Origin: an uncultured Rhodobacterales bacterium | GTDB taxonomy: Bacteria; Pseudomonadota; Alphaproteobacteria; Rhodobacterales; Rhodobacteraceae | Length of the DNA stretch: 64,000 nucleotides | NCBI GenBank assembly: GCA_903845215.1 | Contig: CAIMWI010000085.1 | Coordinates: 1 to 64,000, forward strand | Reading direction: 5' to 3' | In this document: in pieces, positions 8,593 through 16,965 of the stretch | Position numbering within the stretch: position 1 is the stretch's first letter | Layout of the letters: every line of letters begins with the position of its first letter | Position numbers and translations under genes: made by a program | Notes under the pieces: generated by a model | Database searches by the model: none | The model's input: only the letters and a program-made list of their open reading frames with translations | Told to the model about the DNA's origin: nothing

Positions 8593-8634
8593 TTGACCCC
8601 AGACCCCACCTTGGCCTAATCAGACCTAAGGTGG
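8593..8634 (+). promoter_or_regulatory. putative tRNA promoter with overlapping inverted repeat
   Basis: TTGACC (8593-8598), an 18-bp spacer and TAATCA (8617-8622) precede the tRNA by 25 bp. A perfect 7-bp inverted repeat CCACCTT (8606-8612) / AAGGTGG (8628-8634) brackets the -10 element. The repeat sits in the shared purM-tRNA control region; its role is unknown. Confidence 0.4.
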
Positions 8635-8647
8635 CATCGCCAAAGGC

Positions 8648-8723
8648 GGGCCTGTAGCTCAATGGTTAGAGCAGGGCGCTCATAACGCCTTGGTTGGGGG
8701 TTCGAGTCCCTCCGGGCCTACCA
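8648..8723 (+). tRNA. tRNA with CAU anticodon (probably tRNA-Ile2)
   Basis: A complete cloverleaf of 76 nt with genome-encoded CCA. The acceptor stem is GGGCCTG / CGGGCCT with G-U pairs; the D arm, the anticodon loop CTCATAA and the T loop TTCGAGT are all present. The CAU anticodon fits either elongator tRNA-Met or tRNA-Ile2 (lysidine modified). The D-stem/variable region (GGTTAGAGCAG, TTGGTTG) looks more like tRNA-Ile2 of E. coli, so that is preferred. Confidence 0.9.
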
Positions 8724-8752
8724 CTTTTGGCGCAAAAGGGCGGGGCGATCGG

Positions 8753-9310
8753 CTAGTTTTGCAGGTCGGGATAAAAGCACGGCACCCAATGATCTCGCAG
8801 CATGGTCGCTGCAGCGAAATCGGGAAGGTCCAGCGCATAGGCCCCTTCGCACAATCCGATGTCATGCAATTGCACTGTTAAAAGATTTCTAGCGCTGCAG
8901 GCCTCTGGCCCTGCCACGGGGTCGGTTGATCCGCGGCACGTCTCGTTGGCCTGTGTCCAATCAGCAATCAGCCATTCCATACCTTGCGCCTGATCCGATC
9001 GCGCCCCTGCCGCCCAATAGCTGTACAGCGCCTGCATCAACACATCTTCGATACAAGCCACATCATCCGCACAATCGCGCCGGGCCTGCAACGCTGGGCG
9101 CGCGATATCCTTGGCAACCACCGTTCCTTGATCTTGCGCAACCTGCACAAAGGCCTGCGCGCCTGCGTATTCAAGAGTTGCAAGCGTTTGACTACCGCAA
9201 ATCGCTACCTCATCAGGCGAATTCGCCAACAAGCAATCAAAACTGGGCTCTTGCGCCCAAGTCGGCGATGAGAGCAGCAGGGCTAGACCAAAGATCCAAG
9301 CAGGTTTCAT
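8753..9310 (-). CDS. exported LprI/DUF1311-like protein
   Basis: A 185-residue protein with a Sec signal peptide (1-20, cleavage after T-W-A) and a cysteine-rich mature part. The pattern FDC...AICGS...L...R...C...D..C resembles the LprI/DUF1311 family, some members of which bind or inhibit lysozyme in the periplasm. A second half with TCRGS, ACSARN and LCEGAY has similar Cys spacing and may be a repeat of the fold. It is monocistronic, converging on the tRNA-Ile2 gene. The family assignment rests on cysteine spacing and is moderate. Confidence 0.65.
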   Translation of the reverse strand: MKPAWIFGLALLLSSPTWAQEPSFDCLLANSPDEVAICGSQTLATLEYAGAQAFVQVAQDQGTVVAKDIARPALQARRDCADDVACIEDVLMQALYSYWAAGARSDQAQGMEWLIADWTQANETCRGSTDPVAGPEACSARNLLTVQLHDIGLCEGAYALDLPDFAAATMLRDHWVPCFYPDLQN

Positions 9311-9417
9311 GAGGGGCTCGCATCGAGGACGTGGTGCAAGCTAAGATTAACCCGCAAAAGGATTTCGGTGAAGCGGTCTTCCTAACCAGAAATCGTCAAT
9401 TTTCAAAATCGTGAAAT

Positions 9418-9491
9418 TGGAGGCGGGTATCGGAATCGAACCGATCTACATGGATTTGCAATCCAGCGCATAGCCTGCCTGCCCACCCGCC
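9418..9491 (-). tRNA. tRNA-Cys (GCA)
   Basis: A 74-nt cloverleaf on the minus strand with acceptor stem GGCGGGT / ACCCGCC, anticodon stem-loop TGGATTGCAAATCCA giving GCA, T loop TTCGATT, and the U discriminator followed by encoded CCA that is typical of tRNA-Cys. Confidence 0.93.
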
Positions 9492-9494
9492 AAA

Positions 9495-9523
9495 GTGGTG
9501 TTGAGTTCCTAATCCAACACCAC
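9495..9523. other. hairpin in the tRNA-Cys leader
   Basis: A perfect 9-bp inverted repeat GTGGTGTTG / CAACACCAC with an 11-nt loop, ending four bases before the tRNA-Cys 5' end. On the minus strand it lies between the putative tRNA promoter and the tRNA. It could be a processing signal or the terminator of the cupin operon. Confidence 0.5.
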
Positions 9524-9545
9524 AAGCCGTGCAAGGGGGAAAGCC

Positions 9546-9573
9546 GCAATACGCCTTTCTTCCTTGCGGTCAA
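9546..9573 (-). promoter_or_regulatory. putative promoter of tRNA-Cys
   Basis: On the minus strand TTGACC (9573-9568), a 16-bp spacer and TATTGC (9551-9546) give a start near 9540, upstream of the hairpin and tRNA-Cys. Confidence 0.45.
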
Positions 9574-9620
9574 ACCACCCCATAGTGGGTCGTCGTGGCT
9601 AACCCCTGCTGTGTTATGGG

Positions 9621-9983
9621 TTATTCGACGCTAAACTCTGGTCCTGCGATATGCACTGCCAACAGGCAACCGTTGGGCGTGAAAGAGTTATGCTCGGATC
9701 CGTCGCGGTAAAACACCAGATCGCCGGCCTTCAAGATGCGTCCATCGCTTTCATGCAACTCGCCCTCAAGGATCAAGAACTGCTCGTGGCCGTTGTGGCG
9801 GTGGCCGCGGGTCGTCATGCCTGGGGGCATTTTGTAGACGTGAAATCCGGTGCCAAGGGGTATGTCGCTGTCAAGTTGCAGTACGCCGTCGCCCAGAGCG
9901 AGGCCATCAGGGTAGACGAAGGGTTCAAAGGCATCGGTATGGATATTGGCGACTTTGCGGTCAGCGTCGTTGATGGGGCGCAT
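9621..9983 (-). CDS. small single-domain cupin protein
   Basis: A 120-residue cupin with both signature motifs: G60-H61-x-H63-x3-E67 with Gly74, and G87...G95-x2-H98. The His/Glu set can bind a metal, so an isomerase, dioxygenase or ligand-binding role is possible. It is the last gene of a minus-strand operon that runs from the Rieske oxygenase at 16046; only 9 bp separate it from the DMSP-lyase-like gene. No specific reaction can be named from sequence alone. Confidence 0.8.
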   Translation of the reverse strand: MRPINDADRKVANIHTDAFEPFVYPDGLALGDGVLQLDSDIPLGTGFHVYKMPPGMTTRGHRHNGHEQFLILEGELHESDGRILKAGDLVFYRDGSEHNSFTPNGCLLAVHIAGPEFSVE

Positions 9984-9992
9984 GGGCGGTTC

Positions 9993-10844
9993 CTAAGTTA
10001 AGGGGTCAAGGCGCAGCGCTTCCAGCGCGGGCCAGTCGAAGGCTGGGATGACTTCGGCCGCTTGTGTCACATCGCAGGTCCAGCCGAACAGGGCCAGAAA
10101 GGGTGTGGGGCCGACTTTTGTCATATGGGGGCGGTGCGCGTCGTTCCAGACGGGGTGATGCGCGGGCTTAATGATCAGCGGGGTTTGTGGGCCAAAGCGC
10201 CAGCCGTGCGGGCCGGTCAGGGGCGCGTAAAGCTCGGGGGCGGCGTGGTGGTGGTCGCGGTACAGCACATGCGGGGCGATCAGAAAGATGCCTAGGTCGT
10301 AATCGCGCGCAACAAGATTGCCCGCCTCGCCGATCAAACTGGCATAGGCATGGCCTTGCGCAAAATCTGCCCCGATTTCGTCGGGCGGGTAGCGGTCATA
10401 GGTGATCCACGTCAGATGCGGTGCTGCGGCTTCTATGGCTTGGGCCAGCGCCAAATGGGTGGCGCGCAAGGGGGCCAAAGCTGCGTCTAGATGCTGGTCG
10501 ACCACGGTGTTGGTCTGCGGTGTGACCTGCACTAGGCCGGCGCGTGCCTGATTCAGCCCCGCCCGCACCTCGGCCACGCCACGGCCGGGCAAGGTGGCGA
10601 TGTAGCGATCTGCTTCGTCGATCAAGCGGGCGATATGGTCGGCGGCATATGCAGGTGTCACAATAGGTTTCATCCCAATCTCGGCCAGCATTGGCGCCGG
10701 ATCCTGCCCATCGCGGGCCGAGGCGATGCGGTACACCTCTAACGCGGCGGGGCTTATCAGACCCTGTTGATACATGTCCATCGCCGCTGCATAGCGGGCA
10801 CGGCCTGACCCTTTAGCCCCCAGTGGCAAGGACAGGTTGCTCAT
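9993..10844 (-). CDS. DMSP-lyase-family cupin protein
   Basis: A 283-residue protein whose C-terminal half resembles the dimethylsulfoniopropionate lyase cupin family (DddQ/DddL type). The motif YRDHHHAAPELYAPLTG carries His198-200, Glu204 and Tyr206, and a second motif RPHMTKVGPTPFLALFGW has His240. The first 140 residues are helical and have no recognised domain. DddQ-like enzymes cleave DMSP to DMS and acrylate, but the neighbourhood (polyamine-type importer, Rieske oxygenase, GcvT demethylase) suggests a related quaternary compound may be the substrate. Its ATG overlaps the permease stop (ATGA); the in-frame upstream extension to 10928 is rejected for that reason. Confidence 0.7.
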   Translation of the reverse strand: MSNLSLPLGAKGSGRARYAAAMDMYQQGLISPAALEVYRIASARDGQDPAPMLAEIGMKPIVTPAYAADHIARLIDEADRYIATLPGRGVAEVRAGLNQARAGLVQVTPQTNTVVDQHLDAALAPLRATHLALAQAIEAAAPHLTWITYDRYPPDEIGADFAQGHAYASLIGEAGNLVARDYDLGIFLIAPHVLYRDHHHAAPELYAPLTGPHGWRFGPQTPLIIKPAHHPVWNDAHRPHMTKVGPTPFLALFGWTCDVTQAAEVIPAFDWPALEALRLDPLT

Positions 10845-11680
10845 TCGTTGGCCCGATAGGCCAAGCGGCGGTCGCGCTCGGCCCGCCGTTCGGCGCGGTT
10901 CATCATGACCCCGGCCGCCAGCACGCAAAGCCCCACCGTCAGCACGATCAGCGTGGCCAAGGCGTTGATATCGGGCGTCACCCCCAGCTTAACCTTGGAC
11001 CAGATCAAGATCGGCAGGGTGGTCGTGCCCGGCCCGGTGGTAAAATTCGTGATTACCACATCGTCCATCGAGATCGTAAAGGCCAGCAGCCAGCCAGACA
11101 AAATGGCAGGAGAGATCACCGGCAGCGTGACATCGCGCAGCACCTGCCAAGGGCGCGCACCAAGATCCATCGCCGCCTCTTCGATTGAACGGTCGGCTGA
11201 CAGCATCCGCGATTGCACGATCGTGGTGACAAAGACCATCGAAAAGGTGATATGTGCCAGCGTCACCGTGGTAAAGCCGCGCGCCGCAGGCCAGCCCAGA
11301 TATTGCCCCAACAGAATAAAGAAGATCAATGACGAGATACCCGTAATCACCTCGGGCATGATCAAGGGCGCTGTGACCAGACCGGAAAACAACGTTCGCC
11401 CCCGAAACTTGGTAAATCGCGCCAAGGCGATCCCCGCCATCGTGCCCAAGATCGTGGCGATGGTCGAAGACAGCAGCGCAATTTCCAATGACAGCCACAA
11501 AGCCTTGCCAATTTGGGCGTTGGACAGCAGCGTTCCGTACCATTTGGTCGAAAACCCGCCCCAAACCGTGGCAAGGCGTGATCCGTTGAAGGAATAGACG
11601 ATCATTGACAGAATGGGCACATAAAAGAAGGCAAAGCCAAAGCCCAGCATCGTCAAAAGAAAGGTGTTTGATCGTTTCAC
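10841..11680 (-). CDS. PotC-type ABC permease
   Basis: A 279-residue inner-membrane permease with about six predicted helices and the EAA loop EEAAMDLGARPWQVLRDVTLPVI, by which it docks on the ATPase. It starts with the MKRS-hydrophobic helix typical of PotC. ATGA overlaps couple it to the PotB-type gene upstream and the DMSP-lyase-like gene downstream, so the importer and the lyase-like enzyme are translationally linked. It forms a heterodimeric channel with the 11677-12588 product. Confidence 0.93.
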   Translation of the reverse strand: MKRSNTFLLTMLGFGFAFFYVPILSMIVYSFNGSRLATVWGGFSTKWYGTLLSNAQIGKALWLSLEIALLSSTIATILGTMAGIALARFTKFRGRTLFSGLVTAPLIMPEVITGISSLIFFILLGQYLGWPAARGFTTVTLAHITFSMVFVTTIVQSRMLSADRSIEEAAMDLGARPWQVLRDVTLPVISPAILSGWLLAFTISMDDVVITNFTTGPGTTTLPILIWSKVKLGVTPDINALATLIVLTVGLCVLAAGVMMNRAERRAERDRRLAYRANE

Positions 11681-12588
11681 TCTGATCGCTCCCGTGCTTG
11701 GGCGCGTGCTTCAAAGCGCGAATAGATCATCATCGGCCCGACCATCAAAATCAACAACGCAACCGCCACGGCAGCCGCCATGGGCCAATCGCGGGCCGAG
11801 GAGAACTCGTCCGAAATCACCCGCCCGATCATGGGGGCCGAGGAATCGCCCACCAGTGTGGGGATCACCAACTCTCCCGCTGCCGGAATAAACACCAGCA
11901 TCCCCCCCGCGATGATGCCCGGAATAGACTGCGGCAGGGTAACATCGCGAAACACCGCAAAGGGGCGCGCGCCAAGGTCCATCGCGGCCTCGTCCAAGGT
12001 CGGGTCCAGCCGTTCCAGATTGGCGTAAAGCGGTAAGATCATAAAGGGTAGGTAGGTGTACACCATCACCAGAACGACGGCAAAATTGCTGTGCATCAAA
12101 GGCACATTGGCCACATCCCACGCCTGCGGCACCAGCCAGTTCCATGCGCCGGTCAAGACCTTGTTGAACCAAGAATTCGACCCCATCAACCCCATCCACG
12201 CATAAACGCGCAGCAGGAAAGATGTCCAAAACGGCAAAATCACCAGCATCAGCAAAATGTTGCGCCACCCGCGATCCACCCGCGTCAGCCCCAGCGCCAT
12301 CGGATAGCCGATCAGCAAACACAACACCATCGCCCCCGCCGCATTGGTCAGCGAGGTGACAAAGGCGCGAATGTACAGCGTATCACTGAACAACCGCGCA
12401 TAGCCTGCAAGGTTGACCAGCGGGTTCTCGCCGCCAAAGCCGAATGGTGGCGCGGTTGAGGTGCGGGTGGCAAAACTCATCCCCACCACGATCAGGAAGG
12501 GAAGCAAGAAAAAGATCAACAGCCACACATAGGGCAGGCCAATGACCAGATCCGACCAACCTCTGCGGTGAAACCAGCGCGCGATCAT
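11677..12588 (-). CDS. PotB-type ABC permease
   Basis: A 303-residue permease with an N-terminal helix (LPYVWLLIFFLLPFLIVVGM), further helices, and the EAA loop DEAAMDLGARPFAVFRDVTLPQS. It is the PotB partner of the following PotC-type gene, overlapping it by four bases, and begins 3 bp after the stop of the ATPase gene. Confidence 0.93.
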   Translation of the reverse strand: MIARWFHRRGWSDLVIGLPYVWLLIFFLLPFLIVVGMSFATRTSTAPPFGFGGENPLVNLAGYARLFSDTLYIRAFVTSLTNAAGAMVLCLLIGYPMALGLTRVDRGWRNILLMLVILPFWTSFLLRVYAWMGLMGSNSWFNKVLTGAWNWLVPQAWDVANVPLMHSNFAVVLVMVYTYLPFMILPLYANLERLDPTLDEAAMDLGARPFAVFRDVTLPQSIPGIIAGGMLVFIPAAGELVIPTLVGDSSAPMIGRVISDEFSSARDWPMAAAVAVALLILMVGPMMIYSRFEARAQARERSE

Positions 12589-12591
12589 GGG

Positions 12592-13683
12592 CTAGTCCGT
12601 CAAAAGCAAGACAGAGGCGGCATCGAAACTGAGCCAGACTTTATCATCCCAATCGGCCAAGCGTTCATCATCGCTGGCCCGCGCTGCATTAACCGCATGC
12701 ACCGACACCAAAGCCCCCGACGGTAGCGCCACGCGGTAAAGACTATCCTTGCCGAAATAGGCCAAGTCCTTGACTCCGCCCGCCAGCACATTGGCCCCTT
12801 CAATCGGTGCGCGGTGAATGGTGATTTTCTCTGGCCGCAGCGCCATGGTGACATTTTGTCCAACGCTTAGGCCACCTATGGCACGGGCCTGCACAGACTG
12901 ACCCAAGGCGGGCACATCAACGCTGATCTGATCGCCAAGCGCCGTCACACGGGCCTCAAAGGCGTTGATGGAGCCTAGAAAGTTCGCCACAAATTTCGAA
13001 TTGGGAAATTCATACACCGCCCCAGGCCGCCCGACTTGGCGCACAACGCCTTGATCCATCACGGCGATGCGATGCGACAGTGTCATCGCCTCTTCTTGGT
13101 CGTGGGTCACCACGATAAAGGTCACGCCCGTGCGTTCCTGAATCGACATCAGTTCGAACTGCGTATGTTCGCGCAATTTCTTGTCCAAAGCGGCCAAGGG
13201 TTCATCCAGCAGCAAAAGCTTGGGCTGACGCGCCAAGGCCCGCGCCAAAGCCACGCGCTGGCGTTGCCCGCCCGAGATTTGATGCGGTTTGCGCGTGGCA
13301 AATGGGGTCAGTTGCACCAGTTCCAGCATCTCGCGCACCCGTGCCTTGCGGTCGGCGTCAGACATCGCTTCATGCTTCAGCCCGTAGCCCACGTTCTTTT
13401 CCACTGTCATATGCGGGAAAAGTGCGTAGCTTTGAAACATCATATGCACGGGCCGCTCCCACGGGGGAACGGCGGCCATATCCACCCCGTCGATGAAGAT
13501 GCGCCCTTGGGTCGGCGTTTCAAACCCCGCCAGCATCCGCAACAAAGTGGTCTTCCCGCAGCCCGATCCGCCCAAAAGCGAGAAAATCTCGCCCTTTTCG
13601 ATCTGCAAGCTGACGTTTTTGACGGCTTGAAAGCTGCCAAAAGATTTCGACACACCTTCGATGCGCACAAGCGGTTCGGTCAT
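12592..13683 (-). CDS. PotA-type ABC ATPase
   Basis: A 363-residue ATP-binding subunit. Walker A GGSGCGKTTLL, signature SGGQRQRVALARAL, Walker B LLLLDEPLAALD and switch VTHDQEEA are all intact. The C-terminal third is a TOBE-type regulatory domain, as in PotA/CysA. It follows the binding-protein gene with only one base between stop and start. It powers the PotBC-type permease encoded next. Confidence 0.94.
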   Translation of the reverse strand: MTEPLVRIEGVSKSFGSFQAVKNVSLQIEKGEIFSLLGGSGCGKTTLLRMLAGFETPTQGRIFIDGVDMAAVPPWERPVHMMFQSYALFPHMTVEKNVGYGLKHEAMSDADRKARVREMLELVQLTPFATRKPHQISGGQRQRVALARALARQPKLLLLDEPLAALDKKLREHTQFELMSIQERTGVTFIVVTHDQEEAMTLSHRIAVMDQGVVRQVGRPGAVYEFPNSKFVANFLGSINAFEARVTALGDQISVDVPALGQSVQARAIGGLSVGQNVTMALRPEKITIHRAPIEGANVLAGGVKDLAYFGKDSLYRVALPSGALVSVHAVNAARASDDERLADWDDKVWLSFDAASVLLLTD

Positions 13684-13684
13684 C

Positions 13685-14785
13685 TTAACCCGCCTTGATC
13701 TGCGCCCAAGCGCGGGTCAGCAGGCGCTCTTGCTCTTCGCTTAGGGGCTTGGGCGTATACATCCGCGCCAGCGTTTCAGCGTCCGGATAGATGGCCGGAT
13801 CAGACGAGATCGCCGGATCGACCAGCGCTGTCGCCGCCTTGTTGGCATTGGCATAGCCCGTGTAGTCGGTGCATTTGGCCACGACTTCGGGGCGCAGCAT
13901 ATAGTCAAGAAACGCATAAGCATTGTCGGTGTTTTGCGCGTCAGACGGCATGCACCAGATGTCAAACCAAGCCGGCACGCCGGTTTTGGGGACGAAGTAT
14001 TTCAGGTTCAGTTCCACCCCCGCCTCTGCCGCGCGGGCCTTGGCCACGCCGTAATCGCCCGACCATGTGTTGGCCACGCAGATTTCTTTGTTGGGCAGGG
14101 CGGTCAGGAAGTTGGTGTTGTCAAAGGTCGTGACATATTGGCGGATCTGCGCAAAGGCTGCGACCATCTTGTCATAATCGGCAGGGCCTGCGGTTTCGGG
14201 CGCAATGCCCAGCCATGACAGAACCATAAAGCCAATGTCGGTCGGGCTATCCAACAGGCTAATTCCGCAATCGGCCAGTTTGGCGGCGTTTTCGGGTTTG
14301 AACAGCACATCAAGGCTGGACAGATCAACCCCCGGCAAGCGTTCGTTCACCATATCCATGTTATAGGTGATGCCGACTGTGCCCCAAGTGTAAGGAACGC
14401 CGTGTTCGTTGCCGGGGTCAAACCCCTCGTTGATTTTCAAGATCGCCAGATCCAGATTGGCCCAGTTCGTCAAACGCGCATGGTCGAGCTTTTGGTAAAG
14501 GCCCGCCTTCAAGAATTGCGGCAGTTGCAGACCGGCTTGCAGCACCACGTCATAACCGCTGGACCCCGCCAGCATCTTGGCCTGCATCTCTTCGGTGCTG
14601 GCGTAAAGGTCATAGATCACGCTGATGCCGGTTTCAGACTGAAAATCCTCAATCGTCGTCTCGCCGATGTAATCGGCCCAATTGTAGACATTCAGGCTGC
14701 CCGCATCAGCATAGGACGGGCGCACCCAAGGGGCTGCAAGGCCCAAGCCTAGGCCAGACAATAAACGGCGGCGTGTCAGATGCAT
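13685..14785 (-). CDS. PotD/PotF-type periplasmic binding protein
   Basis: A 366-residue binding protein with an N-terminal RRR followed by a hydrophobic stretch ending S-Y-A, possibly a Tat-type signal. The mature part begins L-N-V-Y-N-W-A-D-Y-I-G, a hallmark of polyamine-type binding proteins. The start at 14785 fits a GGGAG site; the open frame extends to 14878 without one. It belongs to a minus-strand operon with a Rieske oxygenase upstream and the rest of the importer downstream. The substrate may be a methylated amine or betaine rather than a simple polyamine, inferred from context. Confidence 0.9.
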   Translation of the reverse strand: MHLTRRRLLSGLGLGLAAPWVRPSYADAGSLNVYNWADYIGETTIEDFQSETGISVIYDLYASTEEMQAKMLAGSSGYDVVLQAGLQLPQFLKAGLYQKLDHARLTNWANLDLAILKINEGFDPGNEHGVPYTWGTVGITYNMDMVNERLPGVDLSSLDVLFKPENAAKLADCGISLLDSPTDIGFMVLSWLGIAPETAGPADYDKMVAAFAQIRQYVTTFDNTNFLTALPNKEICVANTWSGDYGVAKARAAEAGVELNLKYFVPKTGVPAWFDIWCMPSDAQNTDNAYAFLDYMLRPEVVAKCTDYTGYANANKAATALVDPAISSDPAIYPDAETLARMYTPKPLSEEQERLLTRAWAQIKAG

Positions 14786-14822
14786 CTTGCTCTCCCGATG
14801 GATGGCCTTTGGCCTGATTTGG

Positions 14823-16046
14823 TCAAGCTTGCACAGCACCTTGCCGTTCGCCAAGCATTTCCTGATTGATCCGCGCAATTTGTCCTTCGGCGGGGGCTTG
14901 GTCCAGTGTCATGACGGGCAAAAGGCCGCGCAATCCATCATGATGGCGGCGCAGGCCATATTCGAAGTCTGACAGATGAAAGCCTTCAAAAGCTGAAGAC
15001 TGCATCGACTCATTCGACCAGATCGACAGTTGCTGATCCTCGGCCGAGGTTTCGCGGTCAATCCGATAGGCCAGATAGCGCGCCGCCCGCTGGGCGCGGG
15101 TTTCGTTCGGTCGCCGATAAATACGCCCCGTCACGCGAGTTTGGCCCGGGCCGATCGGGATTTCTTGATAGAACTGGAAGACCTCGGGCGTAAAGGAAAA
15201 GACGGCATTGGGCCACAGGCCATAATAGGTCCATGCCTTTTGCAGATGGGGGGGCAGATGCGGGGCAGGGGGGGCGATCTTGGCGTAATTTTTCACCGAC
15301 CAAAGCCTCCCCGGCACATCGCCAAAATAGCCGAGCGACAGGCTGGTGCCATCTTGCAATGTCAGATCACGGTAGGTGCGGCCGTACAAGTCTTGCAAGC
15401 CAGGATGGGCCATCGGCACATGGTAACCTTCGTTGTCGACATCACGCACCGATTTCCAGTTGACGGGCAGGTCGGTTGACCAATCGGGCACGGGGACGGG
15501 CAGCAGGTTTTCCAGATCATAGGCCGCAAAGTCGCGGTCTACCAAGGCCAGCAGGGTGGCCACGGCAGGCTGCGGGCCGGGGTGGAAGCGTAAGAACAAA
15601 AAGCCGTGGAAAATTTCAAGCTCGATGGGTTTTAGGCCAAAGTCGCCGCGGTCCATCGCGCCGAAACTGGTCGGGGCGGCAGCGCCGCGCAGCGTGCCGT
15701 CGGTGTTATAGACCCAGCCGTGAAAGGGGCACACCATCGCCCCCTTGCAATGGCCCTGCGCCCCGTCCACCACCCGCGCACCGCGATGGCGGCACAGGTT
15801 GTGAAAAGCCCGCACCACCCCATCTTGCCCGCGCATCACCAAGCCGCGCTCGCCCAGCATGTCAAAGGCCAGCCAGTCGCCCGGGGCGGGAATGTCGCAA
15901 ACATGGCCCGCCAACTGCCAGTGGTTCAAAAAGACGTGGTGCTTTTCCATCTCGAACAGTTCGGGGCTGTGGTACGTCCAAGCCGGAAGGCCACGGCGAT
16001 CCCATTGGTTGGGCACAGGCAAGGTTTTGAAAGGCAAGTCGTTCAT
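14823..16046 (-). CDS. Rieske ring-hydroxylating-type oxygenase, alpha subunit
   Basis: A 407-residue Rieske non-haem iron oxygenase. The [2Fe-2S] ligands are Cys85, His87, Cys106 and His109 (CRHRG...CPFHGW). The mononuclear iron site has His209 and His214 in DNEGYHVPMAHP, with an acidic third ligand likely near the C-terminus. Enzymes of this family that sit beside GcvT/FAD demethylases and BetI regulators often remove an N-methyl group oxidatively from betaines such as glycine betaine, stachydrine or carnitine. No reductase gene is adjacent. It is the first gene of the operon running to 9621 and faces the BetI-like regulator across a shared promoter region. Confidence 0.9.
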   Translation of the reverse strand: MNDLPFKTLPVPNQWDRRGLPAWTYHSPELFEMEKHHVFLNHWQLAGHVCDIPAPGDWLAFDMLGERGLVMRGQDGVVRAFHNLCRHRGARVVDGAQGHCKGAMVCPFHGWVYNTDGTLRGAAAPTSFGAMDRGDFGLKPIELEIFHGFLFLRFHPGPQPAVATLLALVDRDFAAYDLENLLPVPVPDWSTDLPVNWKSVRDVDNEGYHVPMAHPGLQDLYGRTYRDLTLQDGTSLSLGYFGDVPGRLWSVKNYAKIAPPAPHLPPHLQKAWTYYGLWPNAVFSFTPEVFQFYQEIPIGPGQTRVTGRIYRRPNETRAQRAARYLAYRIDRETSAEDQQLSIWSNESMQSSAFEGFHLSDFEYGLRRHHDGLRGLLPVMTLDQAPAEGQIARINQEMLGERQGAVQA

Positions 16047-16086
16047 GGGGCCCCCTGAAATCACTTTGGCATGAGGTCGCAACATT

Positions 16087-16102
16087 TTGACTGGCCTGTC
16101 AA
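16087..16102. promoter_or_regulatory. putative BetI-like operator
   Basis: TTGACTGGCCTGTCAA is an inverted repeat with 5-bp arms TTGAC/GTCAA, followed by TCAA. It lies 41 bp upstream of the Rieske start, within the control region shared with the TetR/BetI gene. It resembles the BetI operator style (TTGATTGGACGTTCAAT) known from E. coli. Probably the binding site of the divergent regulator. Confidence 0.55.
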
Positions 16103-16190
16103 TCAAAAACCGCCGCAGCCCGAGAAAGAGATCACTTTCCTGTTTTCTGTGCCGCCCTTTGCAGTACTGTGCCCCTCAACCGGAGGCGAA

Positions 16191-16841
16191 ATGACCCAGA
16201 CTTTGCAAGACCCGATCCCCCGCAAGATGAGCCGCGACACCCGCCGTGCGCAACTGATCGAGGCGACGATTGAAACCTTGGCACTGCGCGGCTATGCCCG
16301 CACCACCCTGACGGAAGTCGCCCATACCGCCGGCCTTAGCCACGGTTTGGTCAATTTCCACTTTGACACCAAAGAAAAACTGCTGTCGGAAACATTGGCG
16401 CTCTTGGCCGAAGAATATCGCGCAAACTGGCAAGCCTATCTGCACCGCGCAGGCCCCGATCCTGCCGCCCAACTGTCAGCCTTGCTTCTGGCCGATTTTG
16501 ACCCCGCCATTTGCACCCAAACCCGCCTGTCCGCGTGGTGCAGCTTTTGGGGCGAGGCGCAAAGCCGCCCGCTGTATCAGGCGCAATGCGGCGCCAATGA
16601 TGCGGCCTATAACGCGCGCATCGCGCAGATTTGCGGCCAGCTATTGGGGCAAGGCGGCTATACCGGCGATCCGGCTCGCGTGGCGCGGGTGTTGCGGGTG
16701 ACGATCCAAGGGGTGTGGCTGGATATGATCACCACCACGCCAGATTATACGATTGAAGAGGGGCAAGCCACCGTGCACGCCTGTGCCGCCGCCTTCTTTC
16801 CGCGGCATTTCTCGGCAGCGGGTCTCATTTTGGAACGTTAA
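16191..16841 (+). CDS. TetR family regulator, BetI-like
   Basis: A 216-residue repressor. The N-terminal helix-turn-helix (about residues 20-62) contains TLTEVAHTAGLSHGLVNFHFDTKEKLL, close to BetI. The C-terminal ligand domain has the BetI-like WCSFWGEAQSRPLYQ segment. A GGAGG site precedes the ATG at 16191; the longer frame from 16071 has none. Its divergent position relative to the Rieske operon and the palindrome between them suggest it represses the transport-demethylation genes until a betaine-like effector appears. Confidence 0.88.
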   Translation: MTQTLQDPIPRKMSRDTRRAQLIEATIETLALRGYARTTLTEVAHTAGLSHGLVNFHFDTKEKLLSETLALLAEEYRANWQAYLHRAGPDPAAQLSALLLADFDPAICTQTRLSAWCSFWGEAQSRPLYQAQCGANDAAYNARIAQICGQLLGQGGYTGDPARVARVLRVTIQGVWLDMITTTPDYTIEEGQATVHACAAAFFPRHFSAAGLILER

Positions 16842-16855
16842 GCTTTACGCCCAAG

Positions 16856-16907
16856 CCGGGGGCTGTAGGCCCCCGGACCCCCCTAGAGTATTTGTGCCAA
16901 GATGAAG
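16856..16907 (+). repeat. intergenic REP-like element, copy 2
   Basis: Hairpin CCGGGGGC-N5-GCCCCCGG (16856-16876), then ACCCCCC and a core at 16883-16907 that differs from copy 1 (2971-2995) at one base. It lies just after the BetI-like gene stop and may terminate that transcript. Confidence 0.75.
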
Positions 16908-16965
16908 AGGCGGGGCGTTGACTTCGCCCCTAACCCACGCCCAAATGCCTCAAAAAGGGGCCACC

